Shown here piece by piece: positions 20,517-28,789 of a stretch of DNA of 64,000 nt. The stretch comes from Gaiellasilicea sp963802765. GTDB taxonomy: Bacteria > Actinomycetota > Thermoleophilia > Gaiellales > Gaiellaceae. The DNA is taken from contig CAWDJZ010000009.1 of assembly GCA_963802765.1 (NCBI GenBank), positions 139,741 through 203,740 of the forward strand, given 5' to 3'. The translations under genes and the position numbers were made by a program. The notes beneath the pieces are model-generated. The model was not told the DNA's origin. It saw only the letters and a program-made list of their open reading frames with translations, and ran no database searches. The stretch's first letter is position 1, and the number at the start of each line of letters is the position of its first letter.

Positions 20517-20552
20517 CCGGAAGGGGCGGGGTTCGAACCCCGCCCCTTCCGG
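20517..20552. terminator. Perfect 36-bp palindrome after the first BMP gene
   Basis: The 36 bases are exactly self-complementary, with an 18-base half site reading CCGGAAGGGGCGGGGTTC. It lies 11 bases after the stop, with no U-tract. It probably attenuates transcription so that the first BMP protein is made in excess over the transporter genes, a common arrangement for binding proteins. Confidence 0.75.
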
Positions 20553-20565
20553 TAGCATCGTCCTC

Positions 20566-21646
20566 CGTGAACTCGCCGGCCGGTTCTCTGGATCGTGCTC
20601 GCCGTCGCAGTGGCGCTGCTTCGCGCTCGCCGGCTGCGGCAGCGACGACGAGGAGCCGACGGGCGCCGCCACGACCGCCGAGGAGGCCGGGGGCGCGACC
20701 ACCGCGGCGCCCGCAGGCGAGGGGATCAGGGTCGGGCTCGTCACCGACATCGGCGGCCTCGACGACCGCTCCTTCAACTTCCTCGCCAACAGGGGCCTCG
20801 AGCAGGCGGAGCGAGAGCTCGGCGTGGACGGCCGCGTCGTCATCTCGCGCGCGAACTCCGACTACGTCCCGAACCTGACGACCCTCGCGCGCCAGGACTA
20901 CGACCTCGTGGTCGCGGTCGGCTTCCTGATGGCCGATGCCCTCGACGTGGTCGCCAAGCAGTACCCGGACGTGAACTTCGCGATCATCGACTTCGCCCAG
21001 GAGGAGATGGCGTCGAAGCCGAAGAACGTGCGCGGGCTCCTCTTCAAGGAGCAGGAGGCCGGCTACCTGGTCGGGTACCTCGCCGGCCTGGTCGTGAAGG
21101 AGGCCGGTGGCTCGAACCCGACGGTCAGCTCCGTCGGCGGGCAGAAGATCCCGCCGGTCGACCGGTACATCGCCGGCTTCCAGGCCGGCGCCGACGCGGC
21201 GAATCCGGGCATCGCGACGCTGAACGAGTACTCCCAGGACTTCGTCGACCAGGCGAAGTGCAAGGAGATCGGCCTCGCCCAGATCGCGCGCGGCTCCACG
21301 GTCGTCTTCCAGGTCGCGGGCCAGTGCGGCCTCGGCGCGCTCTCCGCCGCGAACGAGCGGAACGTCTGGGGCATCGGCGTCGACGCCGACCAGGCCTTCC
21401 TCGGCACGCACATCCTCACGAGCGCCCTGAAGAAGGTCGACGTCGCAGTCTTCCAGACGATCCAGGAGGTCCAGGAGGGCACGTTCTCGGGCGGGGAGAA
21501 CAGCGTCTTCGACATCGCCTCCGGCGGCGTCGGGTTCGGCGAGGTCTCCTCCGAGGTGCCGGCCGACCTCGTCTCGCAGCTGAACCAGGTGCAGGACGAG
21601 ATCGCCGACGGCACGATCACCGGCATCCCGCGACACCGTCGGCTAA
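20566..21646 (+). CDS. BMP-family nucleoside-binding lipoprotein 2 (frame-broken at both ends)
   Basis: About 355 residues. A candidate GTG start at 20566 leads to a hydrophobic stretch (VLAVAVALL) ending in the lipobox LALAGC once an extra base near 20622 is removed; one more indel near the start is likely. The mature part reads IRVGLVTDIGGLDDRSFN, NEYSQDFVDQAKCKEIG and GIGVDADQAFLG, as in paralogue 1. Near 21631 another extra base hides the stop; without it the protein ends GTITGIPDTVG at TAA 21644-21646, otherwise it runs on into the ATPase. The membrane-anchored form is the likely partner of the ABC transporter that follows. Confidence 0.88.
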
Positions 21647-21705
21647 GAGCACGCGACGCGGTTCCGGCTAGGCCCGCGCGGGCCGGCGCCATAGAATCGC
21701 CCCGG

Positions 21706-23232
21706 ATGAACGAGCGGCGCGTTCTCGAGCTTCGTGGGATCACGAAGCGCTTCCCCGGCATCGTTGCGAACGACCACGTCGACTTCGACCTGCGCGAGGG
21801 CGAGGTGCATGCGCTCCTCGGCGAGAACGGGGCCGGCAAGTCGACGCTGATGAACGTCCTCTACGGCCTCTACCACCCGGACGAGGGCGAGATCCTGATC
21901 AACGGCAAGAAGGCGGAGCTGGGCTCGCCGCGCGCGGCGATCGAGAACGGGGTCGGCATGGTGCACCAGCACTTCATGCTGATCCCGGTGATGACGGTCG
22001 CCGAGAACATCGTGCTCGCGACCGAGCCGACGCACAACGGCATCCTGCTCGACTACGCGGCGGCCGAGAAGCGCGTTCGAGACATCTCCAGCCGCTTCGG
22101 CCTGGCCGTCGACCCGCGCGCGCTCGTGCACGACATCACGGTCGGGCAGCAGCAGCGCGTCGAGATCCTGAAGGCGCTCTACCGGGGAGCCGACATCCTC
22201 ATCCTCGACGAGCCGACGGCGGTTCTGACGCCCCAGGAGGCGCAGGAGCTGTTCGCGATCGTCCGCAGCCTCACCGAGCAGGGGAAGTCGATCATCTTCA
22301 TCAGCCACAAGCTGAACGAGGTGACCGACATCGCCGACCGGATCACCGTCCTGCGGCGCGGGAAGAAGATCGAGACGCTGCCGGCGGCCGGTGCGACCGA
22401 GGAGAGCCTCGCCCGTCTGATGGTCGGACGGGAGGTGCTGCTCCGCGTCGACAAGGTCGCGTCCGAGGCCGGCGAGCCGCTGCTCGTGGTCGAGGACGTC
22501 AGCGTCGAGGACGACCGCGGGATCGACCAGGTGCGCGGCGTCTCGTTCGAGGTCCGCGCCAGCGAGATCGTCGGCATCGCGGGCGTCGACGGAAACGGCC
22601 AGACCGAGCTGATCGACGCGATCACCGGGCTGCGGCCGCTGAAGGCGGGCACCATCACGATCGACGGCGAGGACATCACGGCTGCGAGCGTGCGCGACTC
22701 GCTCGACGCGGGCCTCGGGCACATCCCGGAGGACCGGCAGCGGCGCGGGCTCGTGCTCGACTTCTCCCTCGCCGAGAACATCGCCCTGCACGACTACGAC
22801 CACCCGCCGTCGTCGAAGTTCGGCTGGCTCTATCCCAGGCGGCTGATCGAGAAGGCGGCGAAGCTGATCCGGGAGTTCGACGTCCGCGGCGGCGGCCCGC
22901 AGACGCGCGCAGGCGGCCTCTCCGGCGGCAACCAGCAGAAGGTGATCCTCGCGCGCGAGATCGACCGCAATCCGAAGGTGCTGATCGCCGCGCAGCCGAC
23001 CCGCGGGCTCGACGTCGGCGCGATCGAGTTCGTCCACCGCCGCCTGGTCGAGGAGCGCGACGAGGGCCGCGGCGTTCTGCTCATCTCGCTCGAGCTCGAG
23101 GAGATCCTCTCGCTCTCCGACCGGATCCTCGTCATCTTCGAGGGCGAGATCGTCGGCGAGTTCCCGCCGGGCGTCTCCGAGGAGGAGCTCGGCGTCGCGA
23201 TGATCGGCGGCGGCCGCAAGGCGGCAGCTTGA
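21706..23232 (+). CDS. Nucleoside/sugar ABC transporter ATPase, double-domain (NupA/RbsA type)
   Basis: This 508-residue protein has two ABC domains. Domain 1: Walker A GENGAGKSTLMNVLYG, Q-loop MVHQHFMLIP, signature VGQQQRVEILKAL, Walker B DILILDEPTAVLTP. Domain 2: degenerate Walker A GVDGNGQTELIDAI, signature LSGGNQQKVILAREI, and Walker B LIAAQPTRGLDVGAI with Gln in place of the catalytic acid. The second-site degeneracy is normal for this family, where one site is active. It starts at ATG 21706 and powers the two permeases downstream. The stop lies within repeat element 1. Confidence 0.96.
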   Translation: MNERRVLELRGITKRFPGIVANDHVDFDLREGEVHALLGENGAGKSTLMNVLYGLYHPDEGEILINGKKAELGSPRAAIENGVGMVHQHFMLIPVMTVAENIVLATEPTHNGILLDYAAAEKRVRDISSRFGLAVDPRALVHDITVGQQQRVEILKALYRGADILILDEPTAVLTPQEAQELFAIVRSLTEQGKSIIFISHKLNEVTDIADRITVLRRGKKIETLPAAGATEESLARLMVGREVLLRVDKVASEAGEPLLVVEDVSVEDDRGIDQVRGVSFEVRASEIVGIAGVDGNGQTELIDAITGLRPLKAGTITIDGEDITAASVRDSLDAGLGHIPEDRQRRGLVLDFSLAENIALHDYDHPPSSKFGWLYPRRLIEKAAKLIREFDVRGGGPQTRAGGLSGGNQQKVILAREIDRNPKVLIAAQPTRGLDVGAIEFVHRRLVEERDEGRGVLLISLELEEILSLSDRILVIFEGEIVGEFPPGVSEEELGVAMIGGGRKAAA

Positions 23233-23387
23233 CGGAGTCAAGCGGCCAGGAGGGGGTTCGGGGGAACCGACGGGTTCCCCCGAGAGAACGCGCCGATGCG
23301 GAGCATCGGCGTCAGCGCGCAGGGGGCTCGCGGGGGAAACCGGGTTTCCCCCGCGCGACTGAGCCGAAGGCGAAGGAGGCGGCTTGA
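23223..23387 (+). repeat. Structured junction repeat element, copy 1
   Basis: A ~155-base element between the ATPase and permease genes. In order it holds hairpin 1 (23227-23243, GCTTGAC/GTCAAGC, containing the upstream TGA stop), hairpin 2 (23259-23282, ten-bp stem), hairpin 3 (23291-23311, nine-bp stem, GGA loop) and hairpin 4 (23329-23355, CGCGGGGG.../...CCCCCGCG). It ends in GAAGGAGG, the Shine-Dalgarno of the next gene. It is flanked by near-identical 10-bp direct repeats (23223-23232 and 23378-23387) that each carry TTGA. Copy 2 is at 33900-34063, with compensatory changes in three stems. Confidence 0.9.
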
Positions 23388-24658
23388 GCGTGCAGCAGCC
23401 GTCGCCGCTCGAGCCGGCGCCGGATCCCGAACAACCGCAGAGCCTCGCAGCGCGGCTCGCGCTCGCCCAGAAGGCGGGCGGGCTCGCCGTCCCGCTCCTG
23501 ACGACGCTCCTCGCCTTCCTGATCGGCGGCCTCGTCGTCCTCGTCACGACGGGGAAGAACCCGCTCAACACCTACAAGGCGATCTTCGAGGGCGCCGGCT
23601 TCAACTGGTTCCTCGAGGTCGGGTCGTACGAGCTCCGGATCCCCTTCACGGACGCGTACATCCCGTTCCCCTGGAACACGAACGACTTCGAGTCCCTCTC
23701 GGCGCTCAATCTCCAGCAGACGCTGATCATCTGGGTGCCGCTCGTGCTGACGGGCCTCGCGGTCGCCTTCGCGTTCCGCTGCGGCATGTTCAACATCGGG
23801 GGTCAGGGCCAGTACCTCGCCGGCGCGATCATCGCGGTGTGGGTCGGCTCGTCGCTGCCCGGCCTGCCCGGGATCGTGCACATCCTCGCGGCGGTCGTCG
23901 CGGGCGCCCTGAGCGGCGCGGTCTGGGCGGGCATCGCCGGCCTCCTCAAGGCCCTCCGCGGCACGCACGAGGTGATCTCGACGATCATGCTCAACTGGAT
24001 CGCCGTCTGGGTCGGCGTCTACCTCTTCTCCCTCGGCGGCCCGCTCCAGAACGACACCCAGCCGTTCGTCCCCGTCTCGAACGACGTGCTCGAGGAGTCG
24101 AAGCTGAAGGTGTTCTGGGGCGACCCCCTCCTGCAGGGGCTCCACGTCGGCTTCTTCGTCGCCCTCGCCGCGCTCGTCGTCTACTGGATCACGCTCAACC
24201 GGACGACGCTCGGCTACGAGGTCCGCGCGGTCGGCTACAACCCCGAGGCGGCGCGGTACGGCGGCATCTCGGTGGCGCGGAACTACTTCCTCGCGATGGC
24301 GATCTCGGGCATGTTCGCCGGGCTCGCCGGCGCCATCGACATCGTTGGCTGGCAGTACCGGATCAACACGAACGACATCCTGGCGCCGTCGATCGCCTTC
24401 GTCGGCATCGCCGTCGCGCTCCTGGGGCGGAACACCGCGATCGGCGTCGGCCTGTCCGCCCTCCTGTTCGCGGGGCTCGTCACCGGGACGTCGACGCGCA
24501 ACCTCGACCCGGAGATCTTCCGGCCCGAGCTGGCCTCCAACCTGACGCTGCTGATCCAGGGGCTCGTCGTCCTCTTCGTCGGCGCGGACGTGCTCATTCT
24601 GTCCGTGATCGGCCTCGGCAAGCGGCGGCGACGACGAGTCGCGGAGGCGAGCGAATGA
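23384..24658 (+). CDS. ABC transporter permease 1 (nucleoside type, BPD_transp_2)
   Basis: This 424-residue permease has about ten membrane helices, such as AGGLAVPLLTTLLAFLIGGL and LIIWVPLVLTGLAVAFAFRC. The cytoplasmic coupling signature of the family is FRCGMFNIGGQGQYLAGAI. An extracytoplasmic insert with many aromatic residues (about 60-110) may shape the substrate path. It starts at TTG 23384, five bases after GGAGG supplied by the repeat element; GTG 23390 is a less well-spaced alternative. The stop overlaps the second permease start (ATGA). Confidence 0.93.
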   Translation: MSVQQPSPLEPAPDPEQPQSLAARLALAQKAGGLAVPLLTTLLAFLIGGLVVLVTTGKNPLNTYKAIFEGAGFNWFLEVGSYELRIPFTDAYIPFPWNTNDFESLSALNLQQTLIIWVPLVLTGLAVAFAFRCGMFNIGGQGQYLAGAIIAVWVGSSLPGLPGIVHILAAVVAGALSGAVWAGIAGLLKALRGTHEVISTIMLNWIAVWVGVYLFSLGGPLQNDTQPFVPVSNDVLEESKLKVFWGDPLLQGLHVGFFVALAALVVYWITLNRTTLGYEVRAVGYNPEAARYGGISVARNYFLAMAISGMFAGLAGAIDIVGWQYRINTNDILAPSIAFVGIAVALLGRNTAIGVGLSALLFAGLVTGTSTRNLDPEIFRPELASNLTLLIQGLVVLFVGADVLILSVIGLGKRRRRRVAEASE

Positions 24659-25851
24659 TCAAGCGGCTGCTGGCGCGGCTGCCGCGCGGAATGCGCGCGG
24701 TCGCCTGGCTCGGGATTCTCTTCGGCATCGCCGCCTTCTGGGTCGCGCTGCCGCCGTTCACGATCCGCAATCCGGTCGTCCCGGTCGTGATCGGCGTCCT
24801 CGGCCTCGCGCTCGGGATCGGAACGCTGAGCCGCGGGGAGCGGAGGCTCGGCTGGGGGGCCGTCGTCGTCGGCGTGCTCGGGATCGCCCTCGGCGTACCT
24901 CGCGACGCGGTCGAGCGTCGGCCACCTCGAGCAGGTCGTCGTCTGGTCGGCGCTGACCGCGGCGATGCTCCGCTTCGCGACGCCGCTCGCGTTCGCGGCG
25001 ATGGGAGGGATCTTCTCCGAGCGCAGCGGCGTCGTGAACATCGGGCTCGAGGGGATGATGCTCGTCGGGAGCGTTCTTCGGGATCCTCGGCGCCGACAAG
25101 CTCAACTCCTGGGCGCTCGGGCTTCTCTGCGCCGCCCTCGCCGGCGCGGCGTTCGCGCTCGTGCACGCCTTCTTCGCCATCCACCTGCGGGCCGACCAGA
25201 TCGTCGGGGGCACGGCGATCAACTTCCTCGCGCTCGGGAGTCACCGGCTACCTCTTCATCGACATCTACGGCGGCGAGGGGACGCCGCCGGACGTGCCGG
25301 ACATCCCCGACGTCCATCTCAACTTCCTCGAGGACTGGTACTTCATCGGGCCGGTGCTCGGCCAGCTCAACCTGATGATCTGGCTCGCCTTCCTGACGAT
25401 CGTGGCGACGTGGGTCGTCCTCTTCAAGACGCCCGTCGGGCTGCGGATCCGGGCGGTCGGCGAGCACCCGCGCGCGGCCGACACGGTCGGGATCTCGGTC
25501 TACGCGACCCGCTACGGGGCGGTGACGCTCTCCGGCATCCTCGCGGCGCTCGGGGGCGCCTACCTCTCGATCGGCTTCGTCAACTCGTTCAACCAGAACA
25601 TGACCGTCGGGAGAGGCTTCATCGCGCTCGCCGCGGTCATCTTCGGCAACTGGCGCCCGTGGGGCGCCGCGGCCGCCGCGCTCCTCTTCGGCTTCTCGAG
25701 CGCGCTCGCCCAGCGCCTGCCCGCCTACTCGGAGTCGGCCGCCGTGCTCTTCCAGGCGCTTCCCTACGTGCTGACCCTGGTCGCGGTCGCGGGCCTGATC
25801 GGCCGCTCCACTCCGCCTGCCGCAGTTGGCCGTCCCTACGAGAAGCAATAA
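24655..25851 (+). CDS. ABC transporter permease 2 (nucleoside type), three frame breaks
   Basis: About 398 residues, paired with permease 1 as in NupB/NupC-type transporters. It begins at ATG 24655 with a basic segment and four hydrophobic helices. Single extra bases near 24895, 25070 and 25239 break the frame; together they restore it, so the last 200 residues share the first frame. Reading across them gives the family signature GGIFSERSGVVNIGLEGMM, then AIHLRADQIVGGTAINFLAL and VGEHPRAADTVGISVYATRY. The C-terminus ends GRPYEKQ. Stop and next TTG start overlap by 26 bases. Confidence 0.9.
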   Translation: MIKRLLARLPRGMRAVAWLGILFGIAAFWVALPPFTIRNPVVPVVIGVLGLALGIGTLSRGERRLGWGAVVVGVLGIALGVPRDAVERRPPRAGRRLVGADRGDAPLRDAARVRGDGRDLLRAQRRREHRARGDDARRERSSGSSAPTSSTPGRSGFSAPPSPARRSRSCTPSSPSTCGPTRSSGARRSTSSRSGVTGYLFIDIYGGEGTPPDVPDIPDVHLNFLEDWYFIGPVLGQLNLMIWLAFLTIVATWVVLFKTPVGLRIRAVGEHPRAADTVGISVYATRYGAVTLSGILAALGGAYLSIGFVNSFNQNMTVGRGFIALAAVIFGNWRPWGAAAAALLFGFSSALAQRLPAYSESAAVLFQALPYVLTLVAVAGLIGRSTPPAAVGRPYEKQ

Positions 25852-26188
25852 CGGCCGGCCGCCGCGCCCCGCGAGCGCGCGCCTGTCCGTGCTCGTCGGC
25901 CTGCTCTCGGTCGCGGTCATGCCCGTCGCGATCGCTGCGACCCGCTGGTCCGAGGACTACGACCTCCTGCACGCCGCCGCCGCGATCCCGCTCGGCGCCC
26001 TCCTCGGGCTCGCTGCGATCCTGCTCGCGCGGCGGGCGCGGTCGCGCCTCGCGCCGACGCTCGGACACCCCCGCGGGACCCGCACCGCACGGGTCGGGCG
26101 CTGGCTGGGCTGGCTCGGATTGCTGCTCGCGCTCACCGCTGCGGGCTCCGTCGGCGTCTACGAGCTGCTCTCGTACGTGGCCGATTAG
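25826..26188 (+). CDS. Small membrane protein of unknown function
   Basis: A 120-residue protein with three probable membrane helices: SVLVGLLSVAVMPVAIAA, AAAAIPLGALLGLAAILLA and LGWLGLLLALTAAGSVGVY, separated by an Arg-rich loop. The start is TTG 25826 or GTG 25889. No family is recognised. It overlaps the permease gene and precedes a RodZ-like gene, an arrangement compatible with a DUF4190-like or accessory envelope protein, but I cannot assign it. Confidence 0.55.
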   Translation: MAVPTRSNNGRPPRPASARLSVLVGLLSVAVMPVAIAATRWSEDYDLLHAAAAIPLGALLGLAAILLARRARSRLAPTLGHPRGTRTARVGRWLGWLGLLLALTAAGSVGVYELLSYVAD

Positions 26189-26220
26189 GCCGGCCGTCTT
26201 AGGGTCGGTACCATGCCCGA

Positions 26221-26949
26221 GTGTTCGAGATCGGCACGAGCCTCCGCGAGGCCCGTCTGCGTCGCCAGATCGACTTTCCGGAGGCGGAGTACGGCACCAA
26301 GATCCGCAGCCGCTACCTGCGCGCCCTCGAGGACGAGCGCTTCGAGCTGCTTCCCTCGCACACGTACATCAAGGGCTTCCTGCGCACGTATGCCGAGTAT
26401 CTCGGGCTCGACGGCCAGCTCTACGTCGACGAGTACAACTCGCGCTATGTGATCGGCGAGGAGGACGGGCCCGTGCGCACGGCGCGGCGCGTCCCGGCCG
26501 CACGAGCGCGGCGGGCCGAGCGGCGGGAGTCGAGGATCGTCCTGCTCGCCTTGATCGCGATCGCGCTCGTCACCTCGCTCGTGATCGTCGCCTGGCAGTT
26601 CGGCAGCCCCGAGAACGAGCCCGTCCGGGGTCTCGGGACGACGACCCGGGCCGCGGCGAAGGTACCGCCGCTGCCGGCCGGTTCGGCCCGCCTCGAGGTG
26701 CGCGCCACCCGCGGCGATTCCTACATGATCGTGCGCTCGCGGAGCGCGATCGGGAAGGTCCTCTACCAGGGCACCCTCGAGCGGGGTCAGAAGCAGCTGT
26801 TCGACAACAGGGTGCTCTGGCTGCGGCTCGAGTCTCCCGCCAACGTGCTCGCGAAAGTGAACGGCAACCGGGTGAAGCTGGGGCGGGCGGTGAAGGCGCA
26901 AGGCGTGTTCGTGACGGCGAAGAAGATCTTCGCCGCCGACGCGAGTTGA
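26221..26949 (+). CDS. RodZ-like helix-turn-helix membrane protein
   Basis: 242 residues. The N-terminal HTH_25 domain reads FEIGTSLREARLRRQID and KIRSRYLRALEDERFELLP with SHTYIKGFLRTYAEYLGLD, the classic RodZ/cytoskeletal-adaptor pattern. A basic linker is followed by one membrane helix (IVLLALIAIALVTSLVIVAW) and a C-terminal extracellular DUF4115-like domain (LEVRATRGDSYMIVRS). RodZ links MreB to the cell-wall machinery. In relatives it precedes cinA and recA, as here. The GTG start at 26221 is chosen because the protein pattern begins there; an ATG at 26213 is out of frame. Confidence 0.9.
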   Translation: MFEIGTSLREARLRRQIDFPEAEYGTKIRSRYLRALEDERFELLPSHTYIKGFLRTYAEYLGLDGQLYVDEYNSRYVIGEEDGPVRTARRVPAARARRAERRESRIVLLALIAIALVTSLVIVAWQFGSPENEPVRGLGTTTRAAAKVPPLPAGSARLEVRATRGDSYMIVRSRSAIGKVLYQGTLERGQKQLFDNRVLWLRLESPANVLAKVNGNRVKLGRAVKAQGVFVTAKKIFAADAS

Positions 26950-28232
26950 GCTCCGCCGCGGGCCGCCCGCGGGCGGTGGTCGTCGTTACGGGAAGCGAGC
27001 TCGTGCGCGGCGAGCGGACCGACCTGAACGGCCCGTTCCTCTCCCGCTCGCTGCTCTCCCTCGGGCTCGAGCCGGCCCGGATCGAGATCGTCGGCGACGA
27101 GCCGCGCGAGCTGGAGGCGGCGATCCGTGAGGCTGTCGTCTCTGCCGACCTCGTCGCGTGCTCGGGTGGGCTCGGGCCGACCCATGACGACCGGACGGTC
27201 GAGACGGTCGCGCAGGTTGGGGGCCTGGGGCTGCGGGTGGACGAGCAGCTGGAGGCGGAGATCGAGGGCATCTCACGCCGGGTCGCCGAACGAATGAAGC
27301 GCCCATATGCCGACTTCTCCACCGGTGTACGGAAGCAGGCGACGATCCCCGAGGGCGCGATCTCGCTCGGCCTCGCAGGCACGGCGCCCGGCCTCGTCAT
27401 CGAGGCGAACGGGACGCCCGTCGTGATCCTCCCCGGACCTCCGGCCGAGCTGCAGCGGCTCTGGCCGAGGGCGCTCGAGACGGAGCCGGTCCGGCGCGTG
27501 TTGGCCGGAGGACGCCCGCCGCTGCGGCGGACGCTCCGCCTCTTCGGCCCCGGCGAATCGCAGGTCGCACGGGCCTTTCACGAGGCAGGCGGCGACGGGG
27601 ACGGGCTCGAGGCGACCATCTGCGCGCGCGACTTCGAGGTGCACGTCGACCTCGTCGCCGAGCCCGCGGCGGAGGAGCGGCTCCTCGAGCTCGAGCAGGC
27701 GCTCGCAGAGCGGCTCGGAAGCTACCTCTACTCCACCGACGGCCGCACGGTGGAGGAGATCGTGCTCGATCGCTGCCGCGAGCGAGGTCTCACGCTCGCG
27801 ACGGCCGAGTCCTGCACGGGCGGCCTCGTCGCGGCGCGGCTGACGGCGGTGCCCGGGTCGTCCGACGCGATCGTGGGCGGGATCGTCTCGTACGCGAACG
27901 AGGTGAAGATCGACCAGCTCGGCGTGCCGGCGGCCCTGATCGAGGAGCACGGCGCCGTATCCGCCGAGGTCGCCGAGGCGATGGCCCGGGGCGCCCGCGA
28001 GCGGCTCGGCGTGGACGTCGCCGTCTCCGTCACCGGAGTGGCGGGGCCGGGTGGGGGGACCGAGGAGAAGCCCGTCGGGCTGGTCTACTTCCACGCCGAG
28101 ACACCCGACGGCGGCCGCGGCTCGGGGTTCAACTTCCCCGGCGACCGCGACTCGATCAGGCGCCGGTCGGTCGTCGCCTCGCTGCACCTGCTGCGCCGAC
28201 TTCTGGAACAGAATCGTGACAGTTCGGAGTGA
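26946..28232 (+). CDS. cinA: CinA: competence/damage-inducible protein, NMN amidohydrolase type
   Basis: This 428-residue protein begins at TTG 26946, overlapping the previous stop. The N-terminal MoCF-like domain (1-170) reads VVVTGSELVRGERTDLN and CSGGLGPTHDDRTVE. A middle domain (170-265) contains RLFGPGESQVA. The C-terminal CinA/PncC domain (265-428) has LATAESCTGGLVAARLT, GGIVSYANEVKIDQLGV and SVTGVAGPGGGTEEKPVG, the active-site set for NMN deamidation. In bacteria cinA often sits upstream of recA in one unit, as here (cinA-thpR-recA). Confidence 0.96.
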   Translation: MSSAAGRPRAVVVVTGSELVRGERTDLNGPFLSRSLLSLGLEPARIEIVGDEPRELEAAIREAVVSADLVACSGGLGPTHDDRTVETVAQVGGLGLRVDEQLEAEIEGISRRVAERMKRPYADFSTGVRKQATIPEGAISLGLAGTAPGLVIEANGTPVVILPGPPAELQRLWPRALETEPVRRVLAGGRPPLRRTLRLFGPGESQVARAFHEAGGDGDGLEATICARDFEVHVDLVAEPAAEERLLELEQALAERLGSYLYSTDGRTVEEIVLDRCRERGLTLATAESCTGGLVAARLTAVPGSSDAIVGGIVSYANEVKIDQLGVPAALIEEHGAVSAEVAEAMARGARERLGVDVAVSVTGVAGPGGGTEEKPVGLVYFHAETPDGGRGSGFNFPGDRDSIRRRSVVASLHLLRRLLEQNRDSSE

Positions 28233-28789
28233 GCTCGCCCGGTAGCGTGGGAGGCGATGAGCGGCTTCGCCTCTTCCTCGGCTTACAGCTGCCGGACGAT
28301 GTGGCCGCCGCGCTCGTTGCGTGGCAGGCGCGGGAGCTGCGCGGCGGCAGGCTCGTCCCGCCCGGCAACCTGCACGTCACTCTCGCCTTCCTCGGCTCGC
28401 GCCCGGCCCGGGAGCTCGCCGGAGTGCTCGACGTCCTCGGGGACGCTGCGGGAGATGCCGTGCCGTCGCTGCTGGAGCCCGTCCGCTACCGCGAGACGCG
28501 GAGCGTGGGCATGCTCGAGCTCCGAGACGCGGAGGGGGGCTGCACGCGGCTCGCCAAGCGGCTGCACGAGCGTCTCTCCGCGCTCGGCGTCTACCGCCCG
28601 GAGGCGCGTCCCTGGCTGCCGCACGTCACGCTGCTCCGGTTCCGGGAGCGGCCACGGCTTACGCCGCAGCTTCCGGAGCTCGCGCCGTTCGCTCCGTCCG
28701 GTGCAGCTGCTTTCCTTTCCCGTCTGCACCCGTCCGGGGCCCGGTATGAGGTGCTGGAATCGTTTCCGCTAGGAGGTCGTGAAGAATGA
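28229..28789 (+). CDS. thpR: RNA 2',3'-cyclic phosphodiesterase (2'-5' RNA ligase family)
   Basis: 186 residues with the two HxTx motifs of the 2H phosphoesterase family: HVTLAFLG at about 49 and HVTLLRFRE at about 131. RLFLGLQLPDDVAAAL forms the first strand and helix. These enzymes open 2',3'-cyclic phosphate ends of RNA. It starts at GTG 28229 inside the cinA stop, and its end overlaps the recA start by 4 bases (ATGA), with the recA Shine-Dalgarno lying inside this gene. Confidence 0.94.
   Translation: MSSPGSVGGDERLRLFLGLQLPDDVAAALVAWQARELRGGRLVPPGNLHVTLAFLGSRPARELAGVLDVLGDAAGDAVPSLLEPVRYRETRSVGMLELRDAEGGCTRLAKRLHERLSALGVYRPEARPWLPHVTLLRFRERPRLTPQLPELAPFAPSGAAAFLSRLHPSGARYEVLESFPLGGREE

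Noticed and set aside
20517..20552. tRNA T-arm-like GGGGTTCGAACCCC
   Set aside because: The sequence is a perfect palindrome without acceptor, D or anticodon arms.
16801..21636. A 1611-codon minus-strand ORF over ppa, ftsK and the BMP genes
   Set aside because: Composition is Arg/Asp/Glu-rich without domains, and it lies antisense to well-identified genes. High GC removes stops from shadow frames.
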